The notes: generated by a model not told the origin, from the sequence alone. 31,905 nucleotides of DNA from an uncultured Clostridia bacterium (GCA_937884385.1 CALGCW010000286.1:1-31905); one strand, 5' to 3'; positions 7,367 to 15,378 are shown, counted from the stretch's first letter. Made by a program: numbers and translations.

Positions 7367-8086
7367 TCAGTTTACCTCGCCTTTCTTTTCCTTTTCGAGT
7401 CTTTCAAGTCGCTCTCTTTCTGCCTGTGAAGCGCGAAGGTAGATGGGAGAAAGCTCGATGTCGGTCGTGAGAAGCTCTTGCTTTGTGGCTTCAAGTGCGC
7501 AAAGAGCGATCGAATATGCACTTTGATATTGATGGATCAAGGGAGTATCCTTTGTTTCTACCTTTGTAAAGGCTCCCTTGGCTATATCGTAACCGTCTCC
7601 GCAGAGGTGTATCTCGCGGTCGGTATATTTGCGAAGTTCCTCTTCAAGGTCATATACGGATATGAGTCTGTCCTCGCAAAGGCGCGTTAACTTGCCGCCC
7701 TCGCAAAGGAAGAGCGCGTTATATAGCTGGCTTCTGCGCGCGTTCATAACAGGACAGATAATTCCGTCGGCGTAAAGCAGGTTGCGCGCAAGTGCTTCAA
7801 GGCTCGATACGGGTGCGCAGGGCTTGTTTCTATTGAAGGCAAGTCCCTTTACGGTTGCGGCACCGATGCGAACGCCCGTGAATGAACCGGGACCTGCGCT
7901 GCACGCGAACAGGTCGATATCGTCAACAGTGAGCTTCAGTACCTTGAGCGATGCTTCTATCATAGGCAGAAGTGTCTCGCTGTGCGTGTTGCCGTTATTT
8001 ATCGTGAATTCTGCAAGTAGCTTTTCGCCTTCGGTTATCGCTACTGTCGAAACTATTGCAGTTGAGTCAAGTGAAAGAATCTTCAT
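7367..8086 (-). CDS. tsaB: tRNA threonylcarbamoyladenosine biosynthesis protein TsaB
   Basis: TsaB is the inactive kinase-like partner of TsaD in t6A37 synthesis on tRNA. The 239-residue protein shows MKILSLDSTA, the AGPGSFTGVRIG block (about 65-76) and ISSLEALA-like VSSLEALARN, all typical of TsaB. The basic, Lys/Glu-rich C-terminal tail is unremarkable. TsaD itself is not in the window. The ATG follows GGAGATCAAT. The 159-base gap to tsaE upstream is filled by a dispersed repeat. Confidence 0.94.
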   Translation of the reverse strand: MKILSLDSTAIVSTVAITEGEKLLAEFTINNGNTHSETLLPMIEASLKVLKLTVDDIDLFACSAGPGSFTGVRIGAATVKGLAFNRNKPCAPVSSLEALARNLLYADGIICPVMNARRSQLYNALFLCEGGKLTRLCEDRLISVYDLEEELRKYTDREIHLCGDGYDIAKGAFTKVETKDTPLIHQYQSAYSIALCALEATKQELLTTDIELSPIYLRASQAERERLERLEKEKKGEVN

Positions 8087-8136
8087 ATTGATCTCCTTGG
8101 TGTTATTGTTTGATAGTGTTTAAAATATGGGAGTTA

Positions 8137-8245
8137 GTTTGCTTGGAAAGTGTTACTTTTTTCGAGAAAAAGTAACCAAAAAAGCTTTAATAAGCTTCGC
8201 GGCAAAATTTCGCGCAAATTGTCACTTCTTCCCGATAAATTTCGG
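8137..8245 (+). repeat. Partial copy (C) of the dispersed mosaic repeat inside the tsaE-tsaB gap
   Basis: The hairpin GTTACTTTTTTCGAGAAAAAGTAAC (8152-8176) is followed by a CCAAAAAAGCTTTAATAAGC stretch and then GCTTCGCGGCAAAATTTCGCGC. These match the copies at 10970-11187 and 31687-31905. The right end (CACTTCTTCCCGATAAATTT) corresponds to the opposite end of those copies in inverted orientation. It abuts the tsaE stop codon. Confidence 0.75.
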
Positions 8246-8698
8246 TTATGGTGTTGTAATAATGATCTTTCTTTCGTCGGGTTTATCGAGGTCGGTTTTG
8301 GAGATCTCGACCTTGATATAGTCCTCGGGGATCGCGTAGGGGATATTTTCGCTCCATTCGACAAGGCAGATCGAGCCGTCATCGAGGTAATCGTAGTAGC
8401 CTATAGAATAGAGGTCATCCTCGTCGGTTATTCTGTACATATCGAAGTGGAACACGCGTCTTGAGGACCTTGATGGGTACTCGTTGACGAGTGCGAAGGT
8501 GGGGGAGCGAACGAGTGCATTGGGTGAGAATACCCTTGCAAATCCGCGTACGAAGGCGGTCTTGCCTACGCCGAGGTCACCGTAGAGAGCTATGAACGTG
8601 GGCAGGGAGAGGTTCTCCTCAAGCTGCTTTGCGAGTGCAAAGCCGACCGCCTCGGTCTCTTCGGGTGAGTTCGTTATTATGTCCTTTATGATTCTCAT
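8246..8698 (-). CDS. tsaE: tRNA threonylcarbamoyladenosine biosynthesis ATPase TsaE
   Basis: TsaE is the P-loop ATPase that resets the TsaBD complex in t6A synthesis. The 150 residues contain the Walker A motif GDLGVGKT (40-47), followed by RSPTF, HFDMYR and LVEWSE, all in family order. It begins one base after the stop of the DUF896 gene and has only a purine-rich, A-dominated upstream region, so translation is probably coupled to that gene. Finding tsaE and tsaB separated only by a repeat suggests an originally contiguous pair. Confidence 0.95.
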   Translation of the reverse strand: MRIIKDIITNSPEETEAVGFALAKQLEENLSLPTFIALYGDLGVGKTAFVRGFARVFSPNALVRSPTFALVNEYPSRSSRRVFHFDMYRITDEDDLYSIGYYDYLDDGSICLVEWSENIPYAIPEDYIKVEISKTDLDKPDERKIIITTP

Positions 8699-8699
8699 A

Positions 8700-8915
8700 T
8701 TATTTTTTCTTTTTTGCGACCTCTGTGAACTTTTTCTTCGTTCCGTCGGGGTACTGAACTACGGTGGATTCGAGCTGTGCGCCCATTGAAGCGCGTATCT
8801 CGGCAACGTACTCCATTCTGAGTGCGTACTGCTCTGCCTTTTCATCATCGGTGAGGGTGCGCACCTTTTGCTCGTGTGCATAGTAATTTATTTTATCAAG
8901 CTTTTCTTTTTCCAT
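8700..8915 (-). CDS. DUF896 (UPF0291, YnzC-like) protein
   Basis: The 71-residue highly charged protein matches the small DUF896/UPF0291 family of Bacillota: KLDKINYYAHEQKVRTLTDDEKAEQ, then LRMEYVAEIRASM and a basic tail ending KKKK. Bacillus members form a short helical hairpin; a role in the SOS response has been suggested for some. It starts two bases after the ABC transporter stop, with GGAG in the transporter 3' end as ribosome binding site, and is followed one base later by tsaE. Function is otherwise unknown. Confidence 0.82.
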   Translation of the reverse strand: MEKEKLDKINYYAHEQKVRTLTDDEKAEQYALRMEYVAEIRASMGAQLESTVVQYPDGTKKKFTEVAKKKK

Positions 8916-8917
8916 AT

Positions 8918-10678
8918 TTACTCCGTGAATGAATACATTTTATAAAGATCGGCATAAAGACCGCCTTTTTCAATAAGTTCTTTGTGTGTTCCGCTTTCCT
9001 CAATACCGTTTTCGGTGAGGACGAGAATTCTGTTGGCATTTTTGATCGTTGTCAAGCGGTGAGCGACCGTAAAGGTCGTTCTGCCCTTGGCGAGCTTTTC
9101 AAGGGATTGCTGAATGAGGTATTCGCTCTCGTTGTCGAGTGCGCTCGTTGCCTCGTCGAGAATGAGGATGGGTGGGTTTTTAAGGAACACACGCGCGATA
9201 GAAATTCTTTGCTTCTGACCGCCCGAGAGCTTGACTCCGCGCTCACCCACGTAGGTATCGTATCCGTCCGGAAGGGTGAGAATGAAATCGTGAGCGCCTG
9301 CGAGCTTCGCAGCTTCTATAATCTCTTCCTCAGTGCAATCGGGCTTGCCGTATGCTATGTTTTCACGGACGCTTCCCGAGAAGAGATATACGTCCTGCTG
9401 AACGATGCCGATATTATCGCGCAATGATTTTTGTGTTATTTCCTTAATATTCTTGCCGTCGACGAGAATACTACCGTCGTTTGCTTCATAGAAACGGGGA
9501 ATGAGTGCGCAAAGAGTTGTCTTTCCGCCGCCGCTGGGGCCTACGAGCGCAACGCTCTCTCCTGCCTTTACGTGAAGATTGAGCTTGCAAAGAACGTTCT
9601 TTTCCGTACCGCTGTAGCGGAATGTGAGGTTTTCAAAGGTTATCTCGCCCTTGACGTTTTCGATGGCTTCTGCGTTGGGAGAATCCTCAATATCGGGGTC
9701 GATATCCATAATCTCGCAGAAGCGTTCAATGCCCGTCATGCCGCGCTGGAACTGCTCGGTAAACTCAACAAGACGGCGAATTGACGTAAGCAGCATACTT
9801 GCAAAGAGCATAAACGCGATAAAGTCTGCGCTTGTGATCTTTCCGTCTGCAAGGAAGAAGGCACCTGCAACCACAACGATTATGTACAGCGCACCGTCAA
9901 AAAATCTCGTTGAAGATTGGAACGCGCCCATATATTTGTAGACCTTTTTCTTAACGGAAAGGAAGCTTGAATTGCTCTTTTCAAACTTTTTGATCTCGGT
10001 ATCCTCGTTTGCAAATGATTTTACCTCGTGAATGCCGAGCAGGCTGTCCTCGACCTGTGAGTTGAGCTCGCCTACGATGCGGCGGCTCTCTTTAAAGCCC
10101 TCCTTCATCTTCTTTCTGAAGCGTGTCATGCAGATTATCATTACGGGCACTATCGCAAAGATGAGAAGTGTGAGAGGAACATTGATTGTGCACAGGATCG
10201 CAAAGGATGCGATGATCTTGATGCCTGCGATGAAGAATTCCTCGGGGCAGTGGTGTGCAAATTCGGTCACGTCGAAAAGGTCGCTTGTGATCCTTGACAT
10301 AAGCGTGCCGATCTTGGTGTTATCGTAATATGAAAACGTGAGCTTCTGAAGATGTGTAAAGAAGTCGCGGCGCATATCAGTTTCAATTCTCGTTCCCATA
10401 ATGTGACCCGTGGATGCCATATAATAATATGCCGCGGTATCGATGAGTCGAAGCACGAGATACAAGGCTCCACAGGTGAGAATAAATGTGGGAGTGAGAG
10501 ACGCAACGTCAGTTTCTGCTCTGCCTGTGATCTCACGAGCGATAAGGGGGAGAACTATCTCTACCACCGTCGTTAGCGACGCGCAGAGAAGGTCAAAGAT
10601 AAGTATCCATTTATATTTTTTGTAGTAGGGCAAAAACCTTGAGAGAAGCTCGCCCTTTTTCTTTTTGTTTTCTGCCAT
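8918..10678 (-). CDS. ABC exporter, fused membrane and ATPase domains
   Basis: The 586-residue protein is a half-transporter of the multidrug/lipid exporter type. About six membrane segments occupy the N-terminal 300 residues. The ATPase domain follows with GPSGGGKTTL (Walker A), the LSGGQKQR signature, LILDEATSALD (Walker B) and the AHRLTTI switch histidine. It probably works as a homodimer, as no partner gene is adjacent. The start ATG at 10676-10678 is preceded by AGGAAACGCAAAT; an upstream in-frame TTG is unlikely. Substrate cannot be told. It heads the run down to ispF. Confidence 0.93.
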   Translation of the reverse strand: MAENKKKKGELLSRFLPYYKKYKWILIFDLLCASLTTVVEIVLPLIAREITGRAETDVASLTPTFILTCGALYLVLRLIDTAAYYYMASTGHIMGTRIETDMRRDFFTHLQKLTFSYYDNTKIGTLMSRITSDLFDVTEFAHHCPEEFFIAGIKIIASFAILCTINVPLTLLIFAIVPVMIICMTRFRKKMKEGFKESRRIVGELNSQVEDSLLGIHEVKSFANEDTEIKKFEKSNSSFLSVKKKVYKYMGAFQSSTRFFDGALYIIVVVAGAFFLADGKITSADFIAFMLFASMLLTSIRRLVEFTEQFQRGMTGIERFCEIMDIDPDIEDSPNAEAIENVKGEITFENLTFRYSGTEKNVLCKLNLHVKAGESVALVGPSGGGKTTLCALIPRFYEANDGSILVDGKNIKEITQKSLRDNIGIVQQDVYLFSGSVRENIAYGKPDCTEEEIIEAAKLAGAHDFILTLPDGYDTYVGERGVKLSGGQKQRISIARVFLKNPPILILDEATSALDNESEYLIQQSLEKLAKGRTTFTVAHRLTTIKNANRILVLTENGIEESGTHKELIEKGGLYADLYKMYSFTE

Positions 10679-10729
10679 ATTTGCGTTTCCTGTTCTTTGA
10701 ATATCTTTTAATATATTATTATAACACAA

Positions 10730-10759
10730 ATTATAGATAAATAAAAGTGGTTTTGTGAA
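10730..10759 (-). promoter_or_regulatory. Candidate promoter of the ABC exporter-tsaE-tsaB-ispDF run
   Basis: On the minus strand TTCACA (10754-10759) and TATAAT (10730-10735) have an 18-base spacer. Another TATAAT lies at 10718-10723 without a good -35. The AT-rich sequence makes the exact site uncertain. Confidence 0.4.
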
Positions 10760-10784
10760 ATTTTTCAAATTTTGATTTAACGGT

Positions 10785-10855
10785 TAGTGACTTTACTTGG
10801 GGGTGTTACTTTTTTCGAGAAAAAAGTAACCAAAAAAGCTTTTGTCTCTTGGGCT
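10785..10855 (+). repeat. Partial copy (D) of the dispersed mosaic repeat (hairpin module only)
   Basis: A perfect 26-base inverted repeat, GTTACTTTTTTC-GA-GAAAAAAGTAAC (10805-10830), is followed by CCAAAAAAGCTTTTG, the same order as in copies B and C. The module breaks off after the AAGCTTTTG sequence. Confidence 0.65.
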
Positions 10856-10867
10856 TGTGGGAATCAA

Positions 10868-10941
10868 ATGCAAAATGCAAAGTGCAAAATGCAAAATTGG
10901 GAATATATTTGTAGGTGCGGACGCACGCGGTGCGCCCCTAC
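10868..10941. repeat. Short tandem heptamers and a GC-rich hairpin
   Basis: Four consecutive seven-base units (ATGCAAA, ATGCAAA, GTGCAAA, ATGCAAA) occupy 10868-10895. At 10911-10941 a GC-rich palindromic unit begins GTAGGTGCGG and ends TGCGCCCCTAC, with pairing arms GTAGG/CCTAC and CGCAC/GTGCG. A related GCATTTTACATTT stretch lies near 60-80. These look like intergenic repeat units rather than regulatory sites of a particular gene. Confidence 0.5.
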
Positions 10942-10969
10942 GGAGTGATTGCATTTTGTTTGTGAGATT

Positions 10970-11187
10970 ATAGCCGTTTTACTTAGCTTTCGGCTATGTA
11001 TAAAAGTAGCAAATTACAGATTTTAGAAGCGCCTGTAAACGCGAGAAAATCGTTATGTGTTGTGATGTGTCACAACACAATTTGCGCGGAGTTTTGCTGC
11101 GAAGCTGATCAAAAGCTTTTTAGTTCTTTTTCTCGAAAAAGAACATATTCTTTTCTTTGTAACTTCTGCGCGACAAATCCCAATTTA
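10970..11187 (-). repeat. Long copy (A) of the dispersed mosaic repeat
   Basis: This 218-base element is nearly identical, in inverted orientation, to the one at 31687-31905. Modules in plus-strand order: terminal hairpin ATAGCCG/CGGCTAT (10970-10997); GATTTT...AAAATC arms around a GCGCCTGTAAACGCG core; palindrome TGTGTTGTGA/TCACAACACA (11056-11079); TTGCGCGGAG module; hairpin GTTCTTTTTCTCGAAAAAGAAC less its loop (11123-11144); and GTAACTTCTGCGCGACAAATC at the end. No transposase gene or clear target duplication is seen. Confidence 0.85.
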
Positions 11188-11211
11188 TAAATATATAATT
11201 AAGGCAAAACC

Positions 11212-11240
11212 TTGACAAATCAAGGGTTTTCGTATAAAAT
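11212..11240 (+). promoter_or_regulatory. Promoter of pepF
   Basis: TTGACA (11212-11217) and TAAAAT (11235-11240) are separated by 17 bases. The start codon is 36 bases downstream. Confidence 0.8.
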
Positions 11241-11276
11241 AGGTATAGTTATATTTTTTGTTAAAGGAGAAAAGCT

Positions 11277-13073
11277 ATGAAAGACAGAAAAGATATACCC
11301 GCAAAGTACAAGTGGGACTTGTCGGTTATTTATGCTGATGAAAAAGCATTTTACGAGGATTATGCCAAGGTGGAGAAAATGATAAAGGAGTTTCCCAAGC
11401 ACGAAAAGACTATGACGAAGAGTGCAGAGGGACTTTATAACGTGCTTCGTGCGGATTGTGATATTGAAGCCATCATTGAGAAGCTTTGGAGCTATGCATC
11501 TCTTAATTTTTCAGTTGATTCTGCGAACAACGCATTCCAGGCGCTCAACGGAAAGGTTCGCTCTCTTGCTGTACAGGCAGGCGCGGCATCCTGGTTCGTA
11601 AGCCCCAGAATACTTTCACTTGATGCGGACGTTGTTGAGGGTTGGTTCAAGGAATATCCCGCACTTGAGACCTTCCGCAGGACTATCCACAGCATTATGA
11701 GAATGAAGCCCCATATGCTTTCAGACGAGTGCGAGCAGCTTATGTCAAAGCTTCAGGACGGCTTCGGCACGCACGGCGATATCAGAAGCATTTTTGCAAA
11801 CAGCGACCTTCGCTTTGGCAAGATAAGAAATGAGGAGGGCAAGCTCGTTGAGCTTACCGACACGAACTACGTTCCTTTCCTTATGAGCACGGACAGACGC
11901 GTTCGTCAGGCGGCTTTCAGAAAGCTCTATGAGACCTATGCGCAGTTTGGCAACACGTTTGCGACCACCTTCAATGCAATGGTTCGCGAAAGAGGTACGC
12001 TTGCGAAGGTGAGAGGATACAAGAATTCTATTACCGCGTCCACCTTCCGCGACGAGGTGACACCCGAGATATACAATAATCTTATAAATTCCGTTCACAC
12101 GGGTCTTCCCGCGCTTTACGATTACTATGCGCTCAAGCGCGAGGTTCTCGGCGTGCAGAAGCTCCACCTTTATGACGTTTATGCACCGCTTATCGGTGAG
12201 CTTGAAAGAGTTTACAGCTATGAAGAGGCTGTTGACGAGGTGCTTAAGACCGTTGAGATCTACGGTGACGAGTATTACAATGCTCTTAAAGCCGGACTTA
12301 CGGAAAAGGGTTGGGTAGACGTTTATCCCTCAAGAGGTAAGCGCGGCGGTGCGTTCAGCGCAGGTACACCTGTGACTGAACCCTATATCCTGCTCAACTA
12401 CACGGAGACACTTGACGACGTTTCCACACTTGCTCACGAGGCAGGACACTCAATGCACTCCTGGTTCTCCACTCACTACAACGAGCCTCACAATTCCAAT
12501 TATACCATCTTCGTTGCAGAGGTGGCTTCTACCGTTAACGAGCTCCTTCTGTTCCACAGAAAGCTTCGCGAATGCACCGATGATAATGAGAATCTCTATA
12601 TTCTCAATCAGTTGATGGAGACATACAAGGGTACGCTCTACCGTCAGACGATGTTTGCTGAGTTTGAAAGAGATATGCACGCAATGAGCGAAAAGGGAAC
12701 TCCCCTTACAGCCGACCTTATCAACAAGCATTACTACAAGCTCGTCAAGAAGTATTTCGGACGCGACGTTGCAGTTGACAAGCAGATAGCTATGGAGTGG
12801 ATGAGAATTCCTCATTTCTATACCAGCTTCTACGTTTATAAGTATGCTACCTGCATTTCCGCAGCTTCTGCGATAGTCAAGAGAATTGAGAGCGAGGGTG
12901 CTGCTTACGTTGATCAGTACATTGATTTCCTTAAGTGCGGTGGCTCAAAGTCTCCTCTTGACAGCCTTCTCGTTGCGGGAATCGATATGAGAGATCCTTC
13001 CGTTGTTAACGGAGCGATCGAGGACTTCAGAAACGCGGTTGCAGAGTTTAGAGAGATATATAACAGAAAGTAA
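11277..13073 (+). CDS. pepF: Oligoendopeptidase F (M3 zinc peptidase)
   Basis: PepF is a cytoplasmic metallopeptidase that degrades short peptides. The 598-residue length is normal for the M3B subfamily. The HExxH zinc motif is at H387-E388...H391 within LAHEAGHSMHSWF, and the third-ligand region FVAEVASTVNE lies about 25 residues further. The PepF-type sequence GKRGGAFSAGT precedes it. The ATG follows AAAGGAGAAAAGCT. It has its own promoter and terminator and appears monocistronic, divergent from the ABC exporter run. Confidence 0.95.
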   Translation: MKDRKDIPAKYKWDLSVIYADEKAFYEDYAKVEKMIKEFPKHEKTMTKSAEGLYNVLRADCDIEAIIEKLWSYASLNFSVDSANNAFQALNGKVRSLAVQAGAASWFVSPRILSLDADVVEGWFKEYPALETFRRTIHSIMRMKPHMLSDECEQLMSKLQDGFGTHGDIRSIFANSDLRFGKIRNEEGKLVELTDTNYVPFLMSTDRRVRQAAFRKLYETYAQFGNTFATTFNAMVRERGTLAKVRGYKNSITASTFRDEVTPEIYNNLINSVHTGLPALYDYYALKREVLGVQKLHLYDVYAPLIGELERVYSYEEAVDEVLKTVEIYGDEYYNALKAGLTEKGWVDVYPSRGKRGGAFSAGTPVTEPYILLNYTETLDDVSTLAHEAGHSMHSWFSTHYNEPHNSNYTIFVAEVASTVNELLLFHRKLRECTDDNENLYILNQLMETYKGTLYRQTMFAEFERDMHAMSEKGTPLTADLINKHYYKLVKKYFGRDVAVDKQIAMEWMRIPHFYTSFYVYKYATCISAASAIVKRIESEGAAYVDQYIDFLKCGGSKSPLDSLLVAGIDMRDPSVVNGAIEDFRNAVAEFREIYNRK

Positions 13074-13084
13074 CAAATAAAGGA

Positions 13085-13119
13085 ATGGGAGCTTTTGAAA
13101 AAGCTCCCATTTGCTTTTG
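13085..13119 (+). terminator. Intrinsic terminator of pepF
   Basis: The stem ATGGGAGCTT/AAGCTCCCAT (13085-13094 with 13101-13110), six-base loop, is followed by TTGCTTTT. Confidence 0.8.
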
Positions 13120-13149
13120 GGTTCAAATTTTGATTTGTCGGGATGTAAG

Positions 13150-13400
13150 TTTTATTGAACGTCCCTCTCAGGCGCGATGCGCCAGCTCTCCCAGAGGGCG
13201 AGCCTTCTTATCGTGAGCGCTTGCAATCTAAAGCCTCTCACTCCAGGAGAGGTGGATTCCGAAAGGCAGACGGAGAGGGGGGTTCGAAGGAAACAGGGGA
13301 CATCGAAGGACGAATTGTTTCTGCATAAAATTACAATTCCACCCGCTTGCGCGAGGTCAAAAGGGCAAATGTTACATTTGGTTGCGCTATTGTAATGCAA
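13150..13400. repeat. Intergenic repeat-like region with CTCTCC/GAGAGG hairpins
   Basis: The 386 bases between pepF and the XRE gene hold no convincing gene. The sequence is rich in short palindromes: GGCGCGATGCGCC (13173-13185), GCTCTCCCAGAGGGCGAGC and CCTCTCACTCCAGGAGAGG. The composition differs from both neighbours. Similar CTCTCC-hairpin blocks are common between genes in gut Clostridia, from general knowledge. No second copy is present in this window, so its repeat nature is inferred. Confidence 0.4.
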
Positions 13401-13459
13401 ATTTGGTGGTTTTTTGTATTTGTTATGGTATAATTAATCAGAAAACTATGGAGGTATTT

Positions 13460-13891
13460 ATGAGATTTGAAGAAAAACTAGTTAATTTAAGAAAAAGTAA
13501 AGGAATATCACAGGAGCAGCTTGCTGAAGCTCTTGGGGTTTCAAGGCAGGCAGTATCACGATGGGAGTCGGGAGACTCAACACCGGATATGACGAATCTG
13601 CTTGGGCTTTGTCAATATTTTGGGGTTTCCGCGGATTATCTTATTTTTGATGAAGTAGACATTGACGGTGCTTCTTTTAAGAGCATATCAAGTGGAAAGG
13701 CTAATGCTCCATCCAACAAGCAATACATAGGACATTTGATTTCTTCAATATGCTTTTTGGTTGCCTCTGTGGCGTATGCAGTTATTGCTGTTGAGGGCTA
13801 TATGCTTAGTGGCTTCGCGTGGTTGCTTTGTATTATTACGGGTGCGCTTTGCGGCTTGCAGTTTTATATGTTTATTAAAAAATACTATTAG
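13460..13891 (+). CDS. XRE-family regulator with a C-terminal membrane tail
   Basis: The 143-residue protein starts with a helix-turn-helix of the HTH_3/XRE type (about residues 7-60: KLVNLRKSKGISQEQLAEAL, then SRQAVSRWESGDSTPD). After a short linker it carries two hydrophobic segments (about 88-108 and 112-133), so it is likely membrane-attached. Such regulators are frequent in Clostridia and often act on a neighbouring gene; the target here is unknown. The start ATG lies behind TATGGAGG; longer upstream starts lack a ribosome binding site. A TATAAT box is at 13429-13434, without a strong -35. Confidence 0.85.
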   Translation: MRFEEKLVNLRKSKGISQEQLAEALGVSRQAVSRWESGDSTPDMTNLLGLCQYFGVSADYLIFDEVDIDGASFKSISSGKANAPSNKQYIGHLISSICFLVASVAYAVIAVEGYMLSGFAWLLCIITGALCGLQFYMFIKKYY

Positions 13892-13930
13892 ATACCAATA
13901 CGAAGATTTGATTTGCAGTCTTTTTTTGCC

Positions 13931-13959
13931 TTGAAACTTTTTTATATTTGTGCTATAAT
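13931..13959 (+). promoter_or_regulatory. Promoter of the NUDIX gene
   Basis: TTGAAA (13931-13936) and TATAAT (13954-13959) are separated by 17 bases, 28 bases before the NUDIX ATG. It likely also drives the next gene. Confidence 0.75.
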
Positions 13960-13987
13960 AAATCCAACAAGTCAAAGGAGCGAAGCA

Positions 13988-14404
13988 ATGAAGGGATATA
14001 ATTTGATCGTGGTATTTAATAAGGAAGCTGACAGGATACTTATGTGCCGGAGAGTGAAGGATCCGTATAAGGGACTTTCTAATTTTGTCGGTGGCAAGAT
14101 AGAGCAGGGAGAGGGCGGCCTTGATGCTGCATATCGCGAGCTTTTTGAGGAAACTGCGATTGGCAGAGAAGATATACGTTTGACGCATTTGCTTGATTTT
14201 ACCTATCATATGGCGCAGGAGTACGTGGAGGTCTACGTTGGCAGACTAAACAAAGACGTTAGCATAAAAGGTGACGAGAACGTTTTATACTGGAGTGATT
14301 TTGATCATAATTTCTTTGATCCCAACGCTTACGCAGGCGAGGGCAATATCGGTCATATTATGATGCATATTGAGTTTGATAGGGAGAAATTGTTTGAAAT
14401 ATGA
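13988..14404 (+). CDS. NUDIX hydrolase
   Basis: The 138-residue protein contains the NUDIX box GKIEQGE-x7-RELFEETAI (about residues 37-60), matching GX5EX7REUXEEXGU except that the final glycine is alanine. NUDIX enzymes cleave nucleoside diphosphate-linked compounds. The early MCRRVKDPYKGLSNFVGGK resembles the 8-oxo-dGTPase (MutT-like) branch, but the substrate cannot be told. The start at 13988 follows AAAGGAGCGAAGCA. It is separated by 16 bases from the next gene and is preceded by its own promoter. Confidence 0.88.
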   Translation: MKGYNLIVVFNKEADRILMCRRVKDPYKGLSNFVGGKIEQGEGGLDAAYRELFEETAIGREDIRLTHLLDFTYHMAQEYVEVYVGRLNKDVSIKGDENVLYWSDFDHNFFDPNAYAGEGNIGHIMMHIEFDREKLFEI

Positions 14405-14420
14405 AAATGAGGGAAAATGT

Positions 14421-14798
14421 ATGAATATAGATATTGAAACCAGTTTTGTTAAGAATTATATAAAAAAGGAATATCAGGATAGATTGCTTTTTGAGTTAAG
14501 TTCAAAAAAGAATAGACAGCGGGCAATTTCAAGGTTTTCTCATGATTCCGATATTATTTTGATTAATAGCTTTGTAAAAACAAATATTGAGAAGCTTAAG
14601 CAGCAAAACAACGAACACAAAAAAATATATATTATTTCAGAAGACGAATGTGACGGTACAATTATGGAACTTTCTCAAGCGTTTGATTTCCTTGAAAAAA
14701 CATATATGGCGGCAATATTGATTAGTGACAAATTTGCGATTGTAAAAGAAGAAATTGAAGGAAAAGAACCAACTGTTTTGATTTGCGATAAAAGGTGA
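14421..14798 (+). CDS. Uncharacterised 125-residue protein
   Basis: I do not recognise this protein. It is soluble, charged and AT-rich in codon use, with no signal peptide or membrane segment. Notable stretches are KKNRQRAISRFSHD (about 29-42), KKIYIISEDECDG (about 67-79) and AAILISDKFAIVKEE (about 95-109). The alternating hydrophobic pattern suggests an alpha/beta fold. The ATG follows GAGGGAAAATGT, 16 bases downstream of the NUDIX stop, so the two genes are probably co-transcribed. Confidence 0.7.
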   Translation: MNIDIETSFVKNYIKKEYQDRLLFELSSKKNRQRAISRFSHDSDIILINSFVKTNIEKLKQQNNEHKKIYIISEDECDGTIMELSQAFDFLEKTYMAAILISDKFAIVKEEIEGKEPTVLICDKR

Positions 14799-15008
14799 TT
14801 TAGAAAGATTTATGAACGAAGATCTGTCAAAACAGAAAAATCCACTTGTAAGATGGTAATTATTCTATACCCGGTGCGTATTTCATAACAATATGTATAA
14901 ATCACAAAAAGCATTTGCTTTCCGCCCTGCGTTGATGGATACTATTCGCAAAAACCTCTAAAATGGCAATTTGACGAGCTTTATTGTGATGAATGATTTG
15001 GAGATATT
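14799..15008 (+). other. Spacer with short non-convincing ORFs
   Basis: The 210 bases contain a few very short open frames. One reads MYKSQKAFAFRPALMD and stops after six more codons; none has a good ribosome binding site. The stretch could contain gene remnants, but no family is recognisable. Confidence 0.3.
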
Positions 15009-15332
15009 ATGTTAGGAAAAATTGTAAGAGTCACAGTTGACAGACCGCTTGGGAGCTGTCATCCAAATTACAAGGACATTGTTTACAAGGTCAATTACGG
15101 TTATATTGAAGGCATCATTGCTCCCGATGGGGAGGAGCAGGATGCGTATATTCTGGGAGTTGATGCGCCGGTAAGAAAATACACGGGTAAAATTATTGCA
15201 ATTGTGCATCGTCTTAATGACGTAGAAGACAAGTGGATAGTAGCTCCCGAGGGTGTACATTTCACAAAAGAAGAAATAATCGATCAAATAAAATTTCAAG
15301 AACAATTTTTCAAATATGAGATAATAATGTAA
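15009..15332 (+). CDS. Short inorganic pyrophosphatase-like protein
   Basis: The 107-residue protein matches the core of family I soluble pyrophosphatases: GSCHPNYKDIVYKVNYGYIEG (first 20 or so residues of the domain), DGEEQDAYILGVD in place of the metal-binding DxDPxD signature, then IAIVHRLNDVEDKWIV and FQEQFFKYE at the end. Full-length PPases are about 170-180 residues. The metal-site signature is changed, so true pyrophosphatase activity is uncertain. I recall similar short proteins in Bacillota annotated as inorganic pyrophosphatase. The ATG follows TTTGGAGATATT. It ends at a strong bidirectional terminator. Confidence 0.7.
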   Translation: MLGKIVRVTVDRPLGSCHPNYKDIVYKVNYGYIEGIIAPDGEEQDAYILGVDAPVRKYTGKIIAIVHRLNDVEDKWIVAPEGVHFTKEEIIDQIKFQEQFFKYEIIM

Positions 15333-15363
15333 AAAATCCCGACGGAAGTTCCGTCGGGATTTT
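15333..15363. terminator. Bidirectional terminator between the PPase-like gene and nfnB
   Basis: A long stem (AAAATCCCGACGGAA paired with TTCCGTCGGGATTTT, 15333-15347 with 15349-15363) has A-run and T-run flanks on both sides. It ends the plus-strand accessory genes and the minus-strand redox operon. Confidence 0.88.
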
Positions 15364-15378
15364 ATGTATTTACATTAA

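Noticed and set aside
8918..10768. Longer N terminus for the ABC exporter starting at a TTG
   Set aside because: The extra 30 residues begin at TTG without a ribosome binding site and overlap the likely promoter. ATG at 10678 has a proper site and gives the typical length.
10996..11190. 64-codon ORF upstream of pepF
   Set aside because: It lies entirely inside the long copy of the dispersed repeat and has no ribosome binding site.
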